The translations under genes and the position numbers were made by a program. From contig NZ_CP049838.1 of the NCBI RefSeq assembly GCF_013085465.1, positions 5,146,001 through 5,210,000 of the forward strand: a DNA stretch of 64,000 nucleotides, in the 5' to 3' direction. The notes beneath the pieces were generated by a model. That model was not told where the DNA came from and did no database searches. It was given only the letters and a program-made list of their open reading frames with translations. The stretch comes from Streptomyces asoensis (GTDB lineage Bacteria > Actinomycetota > Actinomycetes > Streptomycetales > Streptomycetaceae). The first letter of the stretch is position 1, and the number at the start of each line of letters is the position of its first letter. This document shows, in pieces, positions 35,161 through 44,301 of this stretch.

Positions 35161-35838
35161 TCACTCGTCCGGTGACGCCCCCTCCTCCAGCAGCCGCTCC
35201 GCGATGTCCGTCGACCAGCTCTGGGCCCATGCACGCAGGTCCGTGAGCTGGTCCTCGGTCAGGCCGTACGCCGTGAACGCCGTGTCCGGGTAGTGGTCGG
35301 TGCCCGTCAGCCTGGTCTGGAGGGTGGGCAGGTCGAAGTCGTCCCGGGCGTGGCGGCGGGCCAGTTCCTCCAGGTCGGGGTGGGTGAAGCGGGCCGACGC
35401 CGCCCTCGCGTCGATCAGGTCGACGGCCAGACCGCGGTCGTAGAGCGCCCGGACCTTGGTGCCCACCGCGTCCGGGAGGGAGAGCGCCGGACCGTACGGG
35501 GTCGGGACGGGCGGGCTCCAGAAGGTTTCCTTGTGCAGGGCCAACCGGAGGACCGTGTCCGTGGTGCGGTCCAGCACGGCCAGGTGCGCGGACAGCGGGT
35601 CCGTGTCCCGGACCGTCGCCTCGTGGACGCCCCGGGAGGTGAGCGCCGCGCCCAGCGCCTCGGCGAGCCGGGGCATCGCCTCCGCGCTCTCCGTCGCCAA
35701 GTCCACGTTCGCGTGCGGTCGTTGGAGCAGCTCGTGCGCCTGGAGCGCGTAGCCGCCGGCCAGCGCCCAGGGGGCGCCGGGGGCGGCCACGTCGAAGACC
35801 TCGGCGAGGAGCCGGAGGTGGGGTTCGAGAAGGTCCAC
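35161..35838 (-). CDS. AbiEii/AbiGii-like nucleotidyltransferase
   Basis: A 225-aa protein of the AbiEii-type nucleotidyltransferase fold: WALAGGYALQAHELLQRPHANVDLAT carries the GG motif and a D in the place of the metal-binding Dx(D). This is followed by VLDRTTDTVLRLALHKETFW and a LSLPDAVGTKVRALYDRGLAVDLID segment where the family has its Lys and Asp. The catalytic DxD appears incomplete (VDLA), so activity is uncertain. GTG 35838 is the first workable start, 39 bases after the upstream stop. No AbiEi antitoxin partner is adjacent; the 270-aa gene upstream is unrelated. Confidence 0.65.
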   Translation of the reverse strand: MDLLEPHLRLLAEVFDVAAPGAPWALAGGYALQAHELLQRPHANVDLATESAEAMPRLAEALGAALTSRGVHEATVRDTDPLSAHLAVLDRTTDTVLRLALHKETFWSPPVPTPYGPALSLPDAVGTKVRALYDRGLAVDLIDARAASARFTHPDLEELARRHARDDFDLPTLQTRLTGTDHYPDTAFTAYGLTEDQLTDLRAWAQSWSTDIAERLLEEGASPDE

Positions 35839-35877
35839 CGGGTAGTCGTACCAGGTGCGGTGACCGTCGTGCGGGGT

Positions 35878-36690
35878 TCAGTGGGCGCGGCGGCGCCACC
35901 AGCGGCGAGTGCTCCCGCCTTCCGCCGTCTCCGGGTGGGCGTCGGGGTCCAGGGCCGTGCGGATCCGGTCGAAGGTCGCCACCGGGTGGTGGCCGGGGCT
36001 GCGGCCGTCGGCGGGGAGCGCCACACCCGCACAGACCAGTCTGAACTGGTTCTTCTTGAGGATCACGCTCGTGAACACGGGTGCGCCGACGCACCCTTGG
36101 GGGAGTTCGCCGCCCCAGCGGATGCTTCCGTCGCCCGCGCGGACGAGGACTCCGACCACGACGGCCTGCTCGCGCTCGCCGCCCTCCCCCGTGTCGTGCC
36201 CCAGGACGTACGCCCTGACCGGGTCCGCGCCGATCCCGGCGAGGTCCTCCGCGCGCGCCGCGACACCGTCCGTGATCTCGTCGGTGCTCCAGCTCCAGCC
36301 CTTGCGGTCGGCGTACGTGTGCAGGACGGAGGCCGGCAGTACCGCCACGCCCAGGCCGGGCAGCGGGGTCCAGCCGTCCGCGAAGCCGGTCATCACGAGC
36401 CGCTCGGCGCTCGGAGCCGGGTCGCACAGTTCGGGGCGGAGGGTGATCTCGGCGAGGTCCACACGGGTCGGTTCGGCGGCGGTCACCAGATACTGCCGCA
36501 CCACCTCGCCGTCGCCCGCCGCGCCTTCGCTCGGTATGAGTTCGTTGAACCAGAACGCCGTCGCATGTCCCTCGTCCCGGTTGGCCCGCTTGTACGGCAG
36601 TGTCGCGCGCGCCGCGTGGCCGAGGATCGCGTCGATGGAGCCGTCCTGGAAGCTCGGCAGGGGGGACGTCGGGGAGGGGGTGGGGGACAT
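35878..36690 (-). CDS. Hypothetical 270-aa protein, possibly degenerate trypsin-like
   Basis: Not firmly recognised. Near residue 210 it reads LPQGCVGAPVFTSVILKKNQFRLVCAGV. This lines up with the GDSGAPV serine-loop region of trypsin-like proteases, but the nucleophile Ser is Val. The earlier part (TAFWFNELIPSEG, EITLRPELCDPAPSAERLVM) has no obvious His/Asp triad. There is no signal peptide. It sits between the AbiEii-like gene and the FG-GAP gene, all on one strand with short gaps. The protease-fold idea is weak inference. Confidence 0.55.
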   Translation of the reverse strand: MSPTPSPTSPLPSFQDGSIDAILGHAARATLPYKRANRDEGHATAFWFNELIPSEGAAGDGEVVRQYLVTAAEPTRVDLAEITLRPELCDPAPSAERLVMTGFADGWTPLPGLGVAVLPASVLHTYADRKGWSWSTDEITDGVAARAEDLAGIGADPVRAYVLGHDTGEGGEREQAVVVGVLVRAGDGSIRWGGELPQGCVGAPVFTSVILKKNQFRLVCAGVALPADGRSPGHHPVATFDRIRTALDPDAHPETAEGGSTRRWWRRRAH

Positions 36691-36694
36691 GGGA

Positions 36695-38152
36695 TCAGAT
36701 CACCCAGCCCAGTCCGTACCCGCCCAGCAGGACCGAGTTCTGCTGGGTGAGGCCGACCGAGGGGGCTGTGAAGACGCGGCTGCGCGCGGCGGTCGGGCCG
36801 GTGGTGAAGCCGGGGAAGGTCCAGACGGCGCCCGTGGACTCGTTCTCGCCCGAGGCGCTGACGAACAGCTCCGGCCTGGCGTCCCGGTTCACGTCCCCGA
36901 CCGCGACCGTCGTACCGAATCCGTCCCCCGCCTCGGAGGCGTCCGGGACGCCCGCCGTGTCCTGGGTGAAGGCGTACGAGCCGGTACCGAGGACGCCGGT
37001 GCGGCGGCCGGGTACGACGGTCACCTGGCCGGCCTGCGCCTTGGTGCCGACCGACTCGCGCGGCGCGCCGATCACGAGGTCCGCGAGTCCGTCCCGGTTG
37101 AGGTCGGCCACCGTCAGGGCGCCGCCGAAGACGTCGCCCTTCTCGCTCGCGTCGGGGACGCCGGCGGTGTCCTGCGTGATCTGCTCGGGCACGGCGTCGG
37201 GTGCGATACCGGCCGCCGAGCCGCGCCAGACGAGCACGCGACCGCCCGACGCGCCGTCCACGCCCGCGACTTCGGGTTCGTCCGGGTCGCCGACCACCAG
37301 GTCGTCGTAGCCGTCCCCGTTGACATCCCCGGTGGCGGCGATATGACCGTTGCCGTGGGTGAGACGGGACGGAAGGCCGACGTGGTCCTGGTCCTCCGGG
37401 TCGACGAAGACGAACCCGCCGGTCTCCCCGCCCTGTCCGTACGTCACGTTCACGTGCTCGGGCGAACCGTCGCCGTCGAAGTCGCCGAGTGCGACGGAGT
37501 CTCCCCAGGAGCTGTCCGCCGCGACCGCGGAGGCGCCGTAGCCGCCGGTGCGGGTGAAGGGGCCGGTGAAGCGGACGGCGCCGCCCCAGCTCGCGACCAG
37601 GACCTCGGACCGCGCGGCCGAGGCGCCGCGGGTCGCGGCGAGGTCCGCACCGTAGTGGTAGGGGTCCATGCCCGCGGTCGCCGAGGCGGGCAGGTCGGTG
37701 CCCGTGGTGAGCCCGCTCCTGCTGCCCCACAGCACGGTCACGGACCCCGCTTCCGCGCCCTTCGCGGTGCTCTCGAAGGGGGCTCCGACGACCAGGTCGG
37801 CGTAGCCGTCCCGGTTCAGGTCGGCCGTGGCGGTGGCGGAGCCGAACCCGTCGCCCGCCTCGGCGGTGTCCGGCACGCCCGCGGTGTTCTGCGTGATGAG
37901 CGCTCGCCGGGTGGCCGACAGCCCCGTCTTCGCCCCGTACAGCACGACGACGGCGCCCGCCCGCTCCTTGCCCGCCACGTTCGCGCCCGGCGCGGGCAGC
38001 ACGGCGTCGCGGTAGCCGTCCCCGTTGAAGTCACCGGGCACCGCACCGTGCACGGCGACGGCGGGCGCGGCGGGCAGTGCCGCGGCACCCAACAGCCCGG
38101 CCAGGAGAACCACGGCTCCCCGCCAACCACGCCTGAAAACAAGCTCGTTCAC
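36695..38152 (-). CDS. Secreted FG-GAP/integrin-alpha-like repeat protein
   Basis: A 485-aa exported protein starting at GTG 38152 with a Sec signal (GAVVLLAGLLGAAALPAAPAVA). Six or more FG-GAP blades with calcium loops are visible: DFNGDGYRDAV, DLNRDGYADLVVGAP, DFDGDGSPEH, DVNGDGYDDLVVGDP, DLNRDGLADLVIGAP, DVNRDARPELFVSAS. These build a beta-propeller, as in integrin alpha chains and phospholipase D-like surface proteins. A catalytic domain is absent. It is divergent from the pectate lyase gene. The ligand, possibly a polysaccharide, is unknown. Confidence 0.85.
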   Translation of the reverse strand: MNELVFRRGWRGAVVLLAGLLGAAALPAAPAVAVHGAVPGDFNGDGYRDAVLPAPGANVAGKERAGAVVVLYGAKTGLSATRRALITQNTAGVPDTAEAGDGFGSATATADLNRDGYADLVVGAPFESTAKGAEAGSVTVLWGSRSGLTTGTDLPASATAGMDPYHYGADLAATRGASAARSEVLVASWGGAVRFTGPFTRTGGYGASAVAADSSWGDSVALGDFDGDGSPEHVNVTYGQGGETGGFVFVDPEDQDHVGLPSRLTHGNGHIAATGDVNGDGYDDLVVGDPDEPEVAGVDGASGGRVLVWRGSAAGIAPDAVPEQITQDTAGVPDASEKGDVFGGALTVADLNRDGLADLVIGAPRESVGTKAQAGQVTVVPGRRTGVLGTGSYAFTQDTAGVPDASEAGDGFGTTVAVGDVNRDARPELFVSASGENESTGAVWTFPGFTTGPTAARSRVFTAPSVGLTQQNSVLLGGYGLGWVI

Positions 38153-38246
38153 ACGAATCCCCCATCCCCACGCGCGCACCCCCTGTGCGCCTGCGCCCCG
38201 CCCGTGAGTGTAAAGCGCCCCGGGGCGCACGCCCCGGAAAAAAATC

Positions 38247-38273
38247 CTCTTCACGCGGCAACTCTTCACGCGG
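38247..38273. promoter_or_regulatory. 12-bp direct repeat between FG-GAP and pectate lyase genes
   Basis: CTCTTCACGCGG occurs at 38247-38258 and 38262-38273, period 15. It lies beside GGGGCGCACGCCCC and an A-run, in the shared divergent promoter region. It is probably a regulator site. Confidence 0.5.
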
Positions 38274-38323
38274 TGGCGACCACTGACAGGACGTAAGCCC
38301 GCTCCTCCCCGTAAGGATCCCCC

Positions 38324-39667
38324 GTGGCAGCTCCCTCCCACCGCCGGTCCCTCCGCTCGCGCCGCGCCCTCGTCGTCTCCGCCGCCGCCGTGGCCGCGGC
38401 CGTCGGCGCCGGTGTCGTCGTGATGAACGCCAACGCCGGGACCGTCGACCTGTACCACCAGACGCTCGCCGCCAAGGACGGCTGGGCCTCCTCCGGCACG
38501 GGCACCACCGGTGGCACCAAGGCCGACGCCGCGCACACGTTCACCGTCTCCACCCGCGCCCAGCTGGTGAAGGCGCTGGGTTCCGCCTCCGACACCACCC
38601 CCCGGATCATCAAGATCAAGGGCACGATCGACGCCAACACCGACGACGCGGGCAAGAAGCTGACCTGCGCCGACTACGCGTCGGGCACCGGCTACTCGCT
38701 CTCGGCCTACCTGAAGGCGTACGACCCCTCCTCCTACGGCACCTCGAAGCTGCCCTCCGGCACCCAGGAGAAGGCCCGCGCCGCCGCCCAGACCAAGCAG
38801 GCGAAGAACATCGTCTTCAAGGTGCCCGCCAACACCAGTGTCGTCGGCGTGCCGGGCACCAACGCCGGGATCTCCGGCGGCATGCTCCAGATCCAGAGCG
38901 TGGACAACGTCGTCGTCCGCAACCTGACCTTCGCCGCGACCGAGGACTGCTTCCCGCAGTGGGACCCGACCGACGGCGACGACGGCAACTGGAACTCCAA
39001 CTACGACTCCGTCACCCTGCGCGGCGCGACCCACGTGTGGGCCGACCACAACACGTTCACCGACGCGCCCCACCTCGACGGCGCCAACCCCAAGTACTAC
39101 GGCCGCGAGTACCAGATCCACGACGGCGCCCTGGACATCACCAAGAGCTCGGACCTGGTGACCGTCTCGCGCAACCAGTTCACCAACCACGACAAGACGA
39201 TGCTGATCGGCAGCAGCGACAGCGAGCCCTCGGGCAAGCTGCGCGTCTCGATCCACCACAACATCTGGAAGGGCATCGTCCAGCGCGCCCCGCTGGCCCG
39301 GGTCGGCCAGGTGCACATCTACAACAACTACTACGACGTCACGACCCTCAACGGCTACGCGACGCAGTACAGCATCAACTCCCGCGCCAAGGCCCAGGTC
39401 GTCGCCGAGAACAACTACTGGAAGGTCCCGACCGGCGGAAAGGTCGCCAAGCTCCTCAGCGGCGACGGAACCGGCGCGATCAAGGGCTCCGGCAACCTCG
39501 TCAACGGCACGGTCACCGACGTCGTCGCCGCGTACAACGCCGCCTCGTCGAAGGACCTGAAGACCACGGTCAACTGGACCCCGGCCCTCACCTCGGGCCT
39601 CGAGACGTCGGCGAAGAACCTGCCCACGACCCTCGGAACGACCACGGGCGCGAGCGTCCTGAAGTAA
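38324..39667 (+). CDS. Secreted pectate lyase (PL1 family)
   Basis: A 447-aa extracellular polysaccharide lyase that cleaves polygalacturonate by beta-elimination. The N-terminal signal is RRALVVSAAAVAAAVGAGVV. The parallel beta-helix carries calcium-site residues (DGDDGNWNSNYDSVTLRGAT, VWADHNTFTD) and the catalytic arginine region IVQRAPLARVG, with IHHNIWKG before it. GTG 38324 has AAGGA at correct distance. It is divergent from the FG-GAP protein with shared regulatory repeats. It ends at a perfect hairpin. Plant-biomass use fits a soil lifestyle. Confidence 0.93.
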   Translation: MAAPSHRRSLRSRRALVVSAAAVAAAVGAGVVVMNANAGTVDLYHQTLAAKDGWASSGTGTTGGTKADAAHTFTVSTRAQLVKALGSASDTTPRIIKIKGTIDANTDDAGKKLTCADYASGTGYSLSAYLKAYDPSSYGTSKLPSGTQEKARAAAQTKQAKNIVFKVPANTSVVGVPGTNAGISGGMLQIQSVDNVVVRNLTFAATEDCFPQWDPTDGDDGNWNSNYDSVTLRGATHVWADHNTFTDAPHLDGANPKYYGREYQIHDGALDITKSSDLVTVSRNQFTNHDKTMLIGSSDSEPSGKLRVSIHHNIWKGIVQRAPLARVGQVHIYNNYYDVTTLNGYATQYSINSRAKAQVVAENNYWKVPTGGKVAKLLSGDGTGAIKGSGNLVNGTVTDVVAAYNAASSKDLKTTVNWTPALTSGLETSAKNLPTTLGTTTGASVLK

Positions 39668-39679
39668 CACCCCTCAGAC

Positions 39680-39719
39680 ACGCGAGGGCCGGGTGACCAC
39701 GAGCCCCCGGCCCTCGCGT
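39680..39719. terminator. Bidirectional terminator
   Basis: ACGCGAGGGCCGGG (39680-39693) and complement (39706-39719) form a 14-bp stem with a 12-base loop, between pectate lyase and the 163-aa gene. Confidence 0.88.
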
Positions 39720-39729
39720 TCCCCCCTCG

Positions 39730-40221
39730 TCAGGTGTCGTACGTGCCGTCCCACGGGTCGGCGAAGGCCAGGCGGTCCGGGTAGAGCTCCGCCCAGGTTT
39801 CGGGGGTGCCGTCCTCGTCCTTGTCCTCGCGGATCACCAGGCCGAACAGCACGCCCTCGAAGGTGAGTCGGAAGGGACGGACCGCGATGTCCGTGTAGGA
39901 GCGGCGGGGCAGGCTGCGCAGGAGGGTGGCCAGGCGGACGCGGGCCCGGGTGAGGACCGAGTCGTCGCCGTGCGGGTTGCGCTGCTGCTCGGCCCAGGTG
40001 CCGGCACACCAGATGTCCGAGTCGCGGTAAGTGCCGTCCGCGTCGAAGGTGTGCAGCACGGTGTAGAGGCGTTTGTGCTCTTCCCAGCCGTCGTCGAGAC
40101 GGAACCCTTCGGGGAAGGCGTACGTGACCGACGCGAGGAACTGGCCGTCCGCGTACCGCCCGATGGACTCGGTGCGGTGCCTCGGCTCGTAGGCGATCGG
40201 GATGACGTTGGGGACTGCCAT
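39730..40221 (-). CDS. Hypothetical 163-aa protein
   Basis: Unrecognised, soluble, with no signal. It reads MAVPNVIPIAYEPRHRTESI, then TYAFPEGFRLDDGWEEHKRLYTVLH and VLFGLVIREDKDEDG near the C-terminus. The acidic DEDG could bind a cation. The ATG at 40221 is chosen over 40233 and 40251 by protein character only; none has a good ribosome site. It lies between pectate lyase and metG, on the metG strand. Confidence 0.6.
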   Translation of the reverse strand: MAVPNVIPIAYEPRHRTESIGRYADGQFLASVTYAFPEGFRLDDGWEEHKRLYTVLHTFDADGTYRDSDIWCAGTWAEQQRNPHGDDSVLTRARVRLATLLRSLPRRSYTDIAVRPFRLTFEGVLFGLVIREDKDEDGTPETWAELYPDRLAFADPWDGTYDT

Positions 40222-40366
40222 GGCGGAAACCATACGGCTTGGCGGGAACATGCCGGAGTCGGGGGAACCTCTACGACTCTTCCTCTACATCTTCCGACCA
40301 GGGCCGTCTTCCGACCGGGGTCCGGGAGGTGGTTCGTCCCGGACCCCGTGGTAGGTCGCCGACGCG

Positions 40367-41983
40367 CTACGCGGTCGGCTTCTCCTCCAGGCGCGGGAAG
40401 AGCACCGCTCCCTTGGTGACCGTCGTACCGGCCGGGAGCGTGCCCCAGGTGCCGGCCTCCTGGACCCGCTGGTCCGCGAGAGCACCCAGGACGGCCTCGG
40501 CGCCCAGCGAGTCCCAGAGCTTCTGGGAGGTGTCCGGCATGACCGGGTTCAGCAGGACGGCGATGGCGCGCAGGGACTCCGCGGCGGTGTAGAGGATGGT
40601 CGCCAGACGGGCCCGGCCCTCGGCCGAGTCGTCCTTCGCGACCTTCCACGGCTCCTGCTCCGTGATGTAGCCGTTGACCTGCTTGACGAAGTCGAACACG
40701 GCCAGGATGCCGCCCTGGAAGTCCAGCTCGTCGCCGATCTTCCGGTCGGCCAGCGCGACCGCGTTCGCCAGACCGTCGTGCAGCGCCTTCTCGGCCTCGC
40801 TGTCGGCGGTGGCCTCGGGCAGGACGCCGTCGAAGTACTTGCCGACCATCGCGGCCACACGGGAGGCGAGGTTGCCGTAGTCGTTCGCCAGCTCGCTCGT
40901 GTAGCGGGCGGAGAAGTCCTCCCACGAGAACGAGCCGTCCTGGCCGAAGGCGATGGCGCGCAGGAAGTACCAGCGGTACGCGTCCACGCCGAAGTGCGAG
41001 GTCAGGTCCTGCGGCTTGATGCCGGTCAGGTTCGACTTCGACATCTTCTCGCCGCCGACCATCAGCCAGCCGTTCGCGGCGATCTTGCCGGGCAGCGGGA
41101 GGCCCTGCGCCATCAGCATCGCGGGCCAGATCACCGCGTGGAAGCGGAGGATGTCCTTGCCGACCAGGTGGACGTCGGCCGGGAAGGTCTCTTCGAACTT
41201 CTGCTGGTTCTCGTTGTAGCCGACCGCCGTCGCGTAGTTCAGCAGCGCGTCGACCCACACGTAGATCACGTGCTTCTGGTCCCACGGGATCGGGATGCCC
41301 CAGTCGAAGGTGGAGCGCGAGATCGAGAGGTCCTGGAGGCCCTGCCGGACGAAGTTCACGACCTCGTTGCGCGCGGACTCGGGCTGGATGAAGCCCGGGT
41401 TCGCCTCGTAGAGGGCGAGGAGCTTGTCGCCGTACTCGCTCAGCTTGAAGAAGTAGTTCTCCTCGCTGAGGATCTCCACGGGCTTCTTGTGGATCGGGCA
41501 CAGCTTCTCACCTGCGAAGTCGCCCTCGCCGTCGAGCAGCTCGCCGGGGAGCTTGTACTCCTCGCAGCCGACGCAGTACGGGCCCTCGTAGCCGCCCTTG
41601 TAGATCTCGTCCTTGTCGTACAGGTCCTGCACGAACTCCTGGACGCGGTCGGTGTGCCGCTTCTGCGTGGTGCGGATGAAGTCGTCGTTCGCGATCTCCA
41701 GGTGCTCCCAGAGGGGGCGCCAGGACTCGTCGACGAGCTTGTCGGCCCACTGCTGCGGGCTGACGCCGTTCGCCTCCGCGGTGCGCATGATCTTCTGACC
41801 GTGCTCGTCCGTGCCGGTGAGGTACCACACCTTCTCGCCACGCTGGCGGTGCCAGCGGGTGAGCACGTCGCCTGCGACGGTCGTATAGGCGTGGCCCAGG
41901 TGAGGAGCGTCGTTGACGTAGTAAATGGGGGTGGAGACGTAGAACGCCTTGCCACCCTGCTTCTCGGTTCCAGTGGCCGCCAT
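40367..41983 (-). CDS. metG: Methionyl-tRNA synthetase
   Basis: A 538-aa class I synthetase charging initiator and elongator tRNA-Met. The HIGH-type motif is APHLGHAYTT, the zinc knuckle is CVGCEEYKLPGELL with LCPIHKKPVE, and the KMSKS motif is GEKMSKSNLTG. The C-terminal helical anticodon domain follows; no C-terminal EMAP domain is present, as in the short MetRS group. ATG 41983 starts MAATGTEKQGGKAFYVSTPI; the frame is open 33 bases further. The gene lies past the hairpin ending the VWA gene. Confidence 0.96.
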   Translation of the reverse strand: MAATGTEKQGGKAFYVSTPIYYVNDAPHLGHAYTTVAGDVLTRWHRQRGEKVWYLTGTDEHGQKIMRTAEANGVSPQQWADKLVDESWRPLWEHLEIANDDFIRTTQKRHTDRVQEFVQDLYDKDEIYKGGYEGPYCVGCEEYKLPGELLDGEGDFAGEKLCPIHKKPVEILSEENYFFKLSEYGDKLLALYEANPGFIQPESARNEVVNFVRQGLQDLSISRSTFDWGIPIPWDQKHVIYVWVDALLNYATAVGYNENQQKFEETFPADVHLVGKDILRFHAVIWPAMLMAQGLPLPGKIAANGWLMVGGEKMSKSNLTGIKPQDLTSHFGVDAYRWYFLRAIAFGQDGSFSWEDFSARYTSELANDYGNLASRVAAMVGKYFDGVLPEATADSEAEKALHDGLANAVALADRKIGDELDFQGGILAVFDFVKQVNGYITEQEPWKVAKDDSAEGRARLATILYTAAESLRAIAVLLNPVMPDTSQKLWDSLGAEAVLGALADQRVQEAGTWGTLPAGTTVTKGAVLFPRLEEKPTA

Positions 41984-42029
41984 GCCCGAAATCCTACTGG
42001 GCTCGCGAAGATCCACTCACATGCGTTTC

Positions 42030-42073
42030 GGGGGGTGGACGGGTGGACAAGGTGTCCGTCCCGTCCACCCCCC
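42030..42073 (-). terminator. Terminator of the VWA gene
   Basis: GGGGGGTGGACGGG (42030-42043) pairs perfectly with 42060-42073 around 16 bases. It separates the VWA gene from metG. Confidence 0.85.
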
Positions 42074-42139
42074 GGTCAGGCGCGGTGGTGCGCGGTGGTG
42101 CTCTGTGGTGTCCGTGGTGTCTGTGGTGCTCGGTGGGGC

Positions 42140-44035
42140 TTACGGGCGCCAGTTCGCCAGGATGCCCTCGTAGACCTCGGCGTCCGTGAGCTCACGCGGG
42201 GTCTCGCCCGCGAGGAAGTGGGACGTGTTGGCCAGCTTCAGCTTGCGGAGGTAGTCGAAGGCCTTGTTCTCCGGGTCGCCGAACGCGACGAAGGCGAAGA
42301 AGACGTCGGGGTGGCTCTTCGCCGCCTCGGTGAGGGCCTGGGTGGCCGGGGTCTTCGCGTCCGGGGCGCCGTCCGTCTGGAAGACCACCAGGGCGGGAGT
42401 GCCGGGGGCTTCCTTCTGGTGGTACGTGAGGACGTCTTCCACGGCCACGTGGTAGCTGGTGCGGCCCATACGGCCGAGGCCCGCGTGCAGCTCGTCGATC
42501 TTGTTCTCGTGCTCGGTGAGGGTGAGCTCGCCGTTGCCGTCCACCTCGGTGGAGAAGAAGGTGACGCGGACCTTGGTGTCCTCCGGGTCCAGGTGGGCGG
42601 CGAGGGCGAGGGTCTGCTCGGCGAGGGCCTGGGCGGAGCCGTCCTTGTAGTACGCGCGCATGCTCGCGGAGCGGTCCAGTACGAGGTGGAGCTTCGCTCG
42701 GGTGCCGGTGAGGTGGGTTGCCTCCAGGGCGGTGGCGGCTGCGGCGTAGGCGGTGGCGAGGCCGGCGGGGAGGGTGGGGGCGGCGGGAGTCTCGGCCGGG
42801 GCCGCCTCGACCTCGTCCTCGGCTTCGCCTTCGGCCGGGTCGTTCCCACCCGCACCACCCGTGCGGCTTTCGTTGTCGGCCGCGAGTGGCCCCTGTGCGG
42901 CGTCCTCGCCGTCGGCGGCCGCGGGCTCGTCGGCCTGCGCCGCAGCCACGGCGGCCGCGGGCTCGGGGGCGGCCTCAGGCTCGGGGGCGGCCTCGGACTG
43001 CTCCGCAGTGTCCGTCGTCTCCGGTTCCGACTCGGCTGCGGCCGGTTCGGACACGGGCTCGTCGGCCTCGGGCTCGGATTCCGGGGCCGTTGCCTCGGGG
43101 GCCGCGACCGGCTCGGGCTCGGTCTCCGGCTGCTCGGCCGCGGGTTCCGGGTCGGCCGTCGTTGCCGTCGGCTCCTCGGAGGCCGGCTCTTCCGCCGTCG
43201 GCTCCGCCTCGGCGTCGGTGACCACCGTGGGCTCCTCGGCCGCCGGCTCCGTCTCCGCAGCCGCTTCGGTCGTCGGCGTGGGCTCCTCGGCAACCGCCTC
43301 GGCCGTCGGCTCGTCCACCTCGGCCACCGCCTCGGCCGTCGGCTCGTCCTCCTCGGCCGCCGCCTCGGCCGTCGGCTCGTCCTCCTCGGCCGCCGCCTCG
43401 GCCGTCGGCTCGTCCTCCTCGGCCGTCGGCTCGTCCACCTCGGCCGCCACCTCGGCCGCCACCTCGGCCGCCGCCTCGGCCGTCGGCTCGTCCACCTCGG
43501 CCTTTGCTTCAGGCTGCGTCGGCGCCTCAGCCTCGGCTTCCGCCTCCGCCGTCGCCTCAGCCTCGGCTTCCGCAGCAGCCTCGGTCGCCTCAGCCTCCGC
43601 TGGCGCCTCAGCAGCAGCCTCGGTCGCCTCAGCCTCCGCTGGCGCCTCAGTTGCCTCAGGCGCCTCAGGTGTCTCGGGCGCCTCAGGTGTCTGTGCGGGC
43701 AGGTCCTCTGTCGACTGGGTCGGCTTGGGGACCGAGACGTTGTCGAAGGCTGCCGAGACGAGGTCGTGTTCGTCCTGGGATGCCGGGCGGGGTTCCGGGA
43801 CCTGGGCCGTGGGGGTGGCCCTCGGGGTGGGTTCGGGGGAGGGGGACGGGACCGTCGGTTCGGGCGCCGGGGTCGGCGCGGCCGCCGACGTGGGGGCAGC
43901 CCCGGTCGACTCCTGGTCCCGCTCCTCGGAGGCGGTCTGTTCCTGCGAAGGAACCTGTTCCGCACCCTCTGCCTCGGCGGCCCGCTCTTTGCGTGACCGT
44001 CCGAACGCGTTCCGCAGGAGAGTGAGAATGCCCAT
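42140..44035 (-). CDS. VWA-domain protein with Ala/Glu-rich repeat region
   Basis: A 631-aa protein. The N-terminus MGILTLLRNAFGRSRKERAA is followed by ~350 residues of acidic low-complexity repeats (AAAEEDEPTAE, AEATEAAAEAPAEAEA). The C-terminal ~200 residues form a von Willebrand A domain of the TerF/TerY type: KLHLVLDRSASMRAYYKDGS is the MIDAS DxSxS, with GRMGRTSYHVAVEDVL and VVFQTDGAPDAKTP completing it. Such proteins occur with tellurite-resistance (ter) systems, but no ter genes are adjacent. The acidic region may act as a flexible tether. ATG 44035. Confidence 0.85.
   Translation of the reverse strand: MGILTLLRNAFGRSRKERAAEAEGAEQVPSQEQTASEERDQESTGAAPTSAAAPTPAPEPTVPSPSPEPTPRATPTAQVPEPRPASQDEHDLVSAAFDNVSVPKPTQSTEDLPAQTPEAPETPEAPEATEAPAEAEATEAAAEAPAEAEATEAAAEAEAEATAEAEAEAEAPTQPEAKAEVDEPTAEAAAEVAAEVAAEVDEPTAEEDEPTAEAAAEEDEPTAEAAAEEDEPTAEAVAEVDEPTAEAVAEEPTPTTEAAAETEPAAEEPTVVTDAEAEPTAEEPASEEPTATTADPEPAAEQPETEPEPVAAPEATAPESEPEADEPVSEPAAAESEPETTDTAEQSEAAPEPEAAPEPAAAVAAAQADEPAAADGEDAAQGPLAADNESRTGGAGGNDPAEGEAEDEVEAAPAETPAAPTLPAGLATAYAAAATALEATHLTGTRAKLHLVLDRSASMRAYYKDGSAQALAEQTLALAAHLDPEDTKVRVTFFSTEVDGNGELTLTEHENKIDELHAGLGRMGRTSYHVAVEDVLTYHQKEAPGTPALVVFQTDGAPDAKTPATQALTEAAKSHPDVFFAFVAFGDPENKAFDYLRKLKLANTSHFLAGETPRELTDAEVYEGILANWRP
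43290..43510 (-). repeat. In-frame imperfect repeats (DEPTAEAAAE)
   Basis: About eight imperfect 27-33 base units encode EDEPTAEAAAE. Strong similarity at DNA level suggests slippage-driven length change. Confidence 0.7.
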
Positions 44036-44209
44036 GTGCGCAACCCTTCGCGTGAGTTGAAGCCCGTCAATCCCTGGCCAGGACGGACACGTAAGGTTAA
44101 CGGCCCCGGATGGTGATCTTGGGCAGGGGTGAGTGTAAGGAATCCAGGTGTGTCAATACCGCCTCGGCACCCCCTCCGCGCAAGTCCAACACCCTTGTGG
44201 CTGCCGGGG

Positions 44210-44231
44210 CTTCACTCTCCGTTCATCCCGC
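44210..44231 (+). promoter_or_regulatory. PHO box pair
   Basis: CTTCACTCTCC and GTTCATCCCGC are consecutive 11-base direct repeat units matching the Streptomyces PhoP box (GTTCAYYYRGC). They lie about 70 bases before the PhoX-type phosphatase start. Confidence 0.65.
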
Positions 44232-44301
44232 AGCTGCGCTTCCGCACATACGTGCCCCTAACGTCACGAGCACACCAAGGGCATGCAAGGGGAGATTAAA
44301 G

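Noticed and set aside
40778..43996. 1072-codon open frame opposite metG and the VWA gene
   Set aside because: It runs across two well-supported genes and the terminator between them; its composition is repetitive and non-protein-like.
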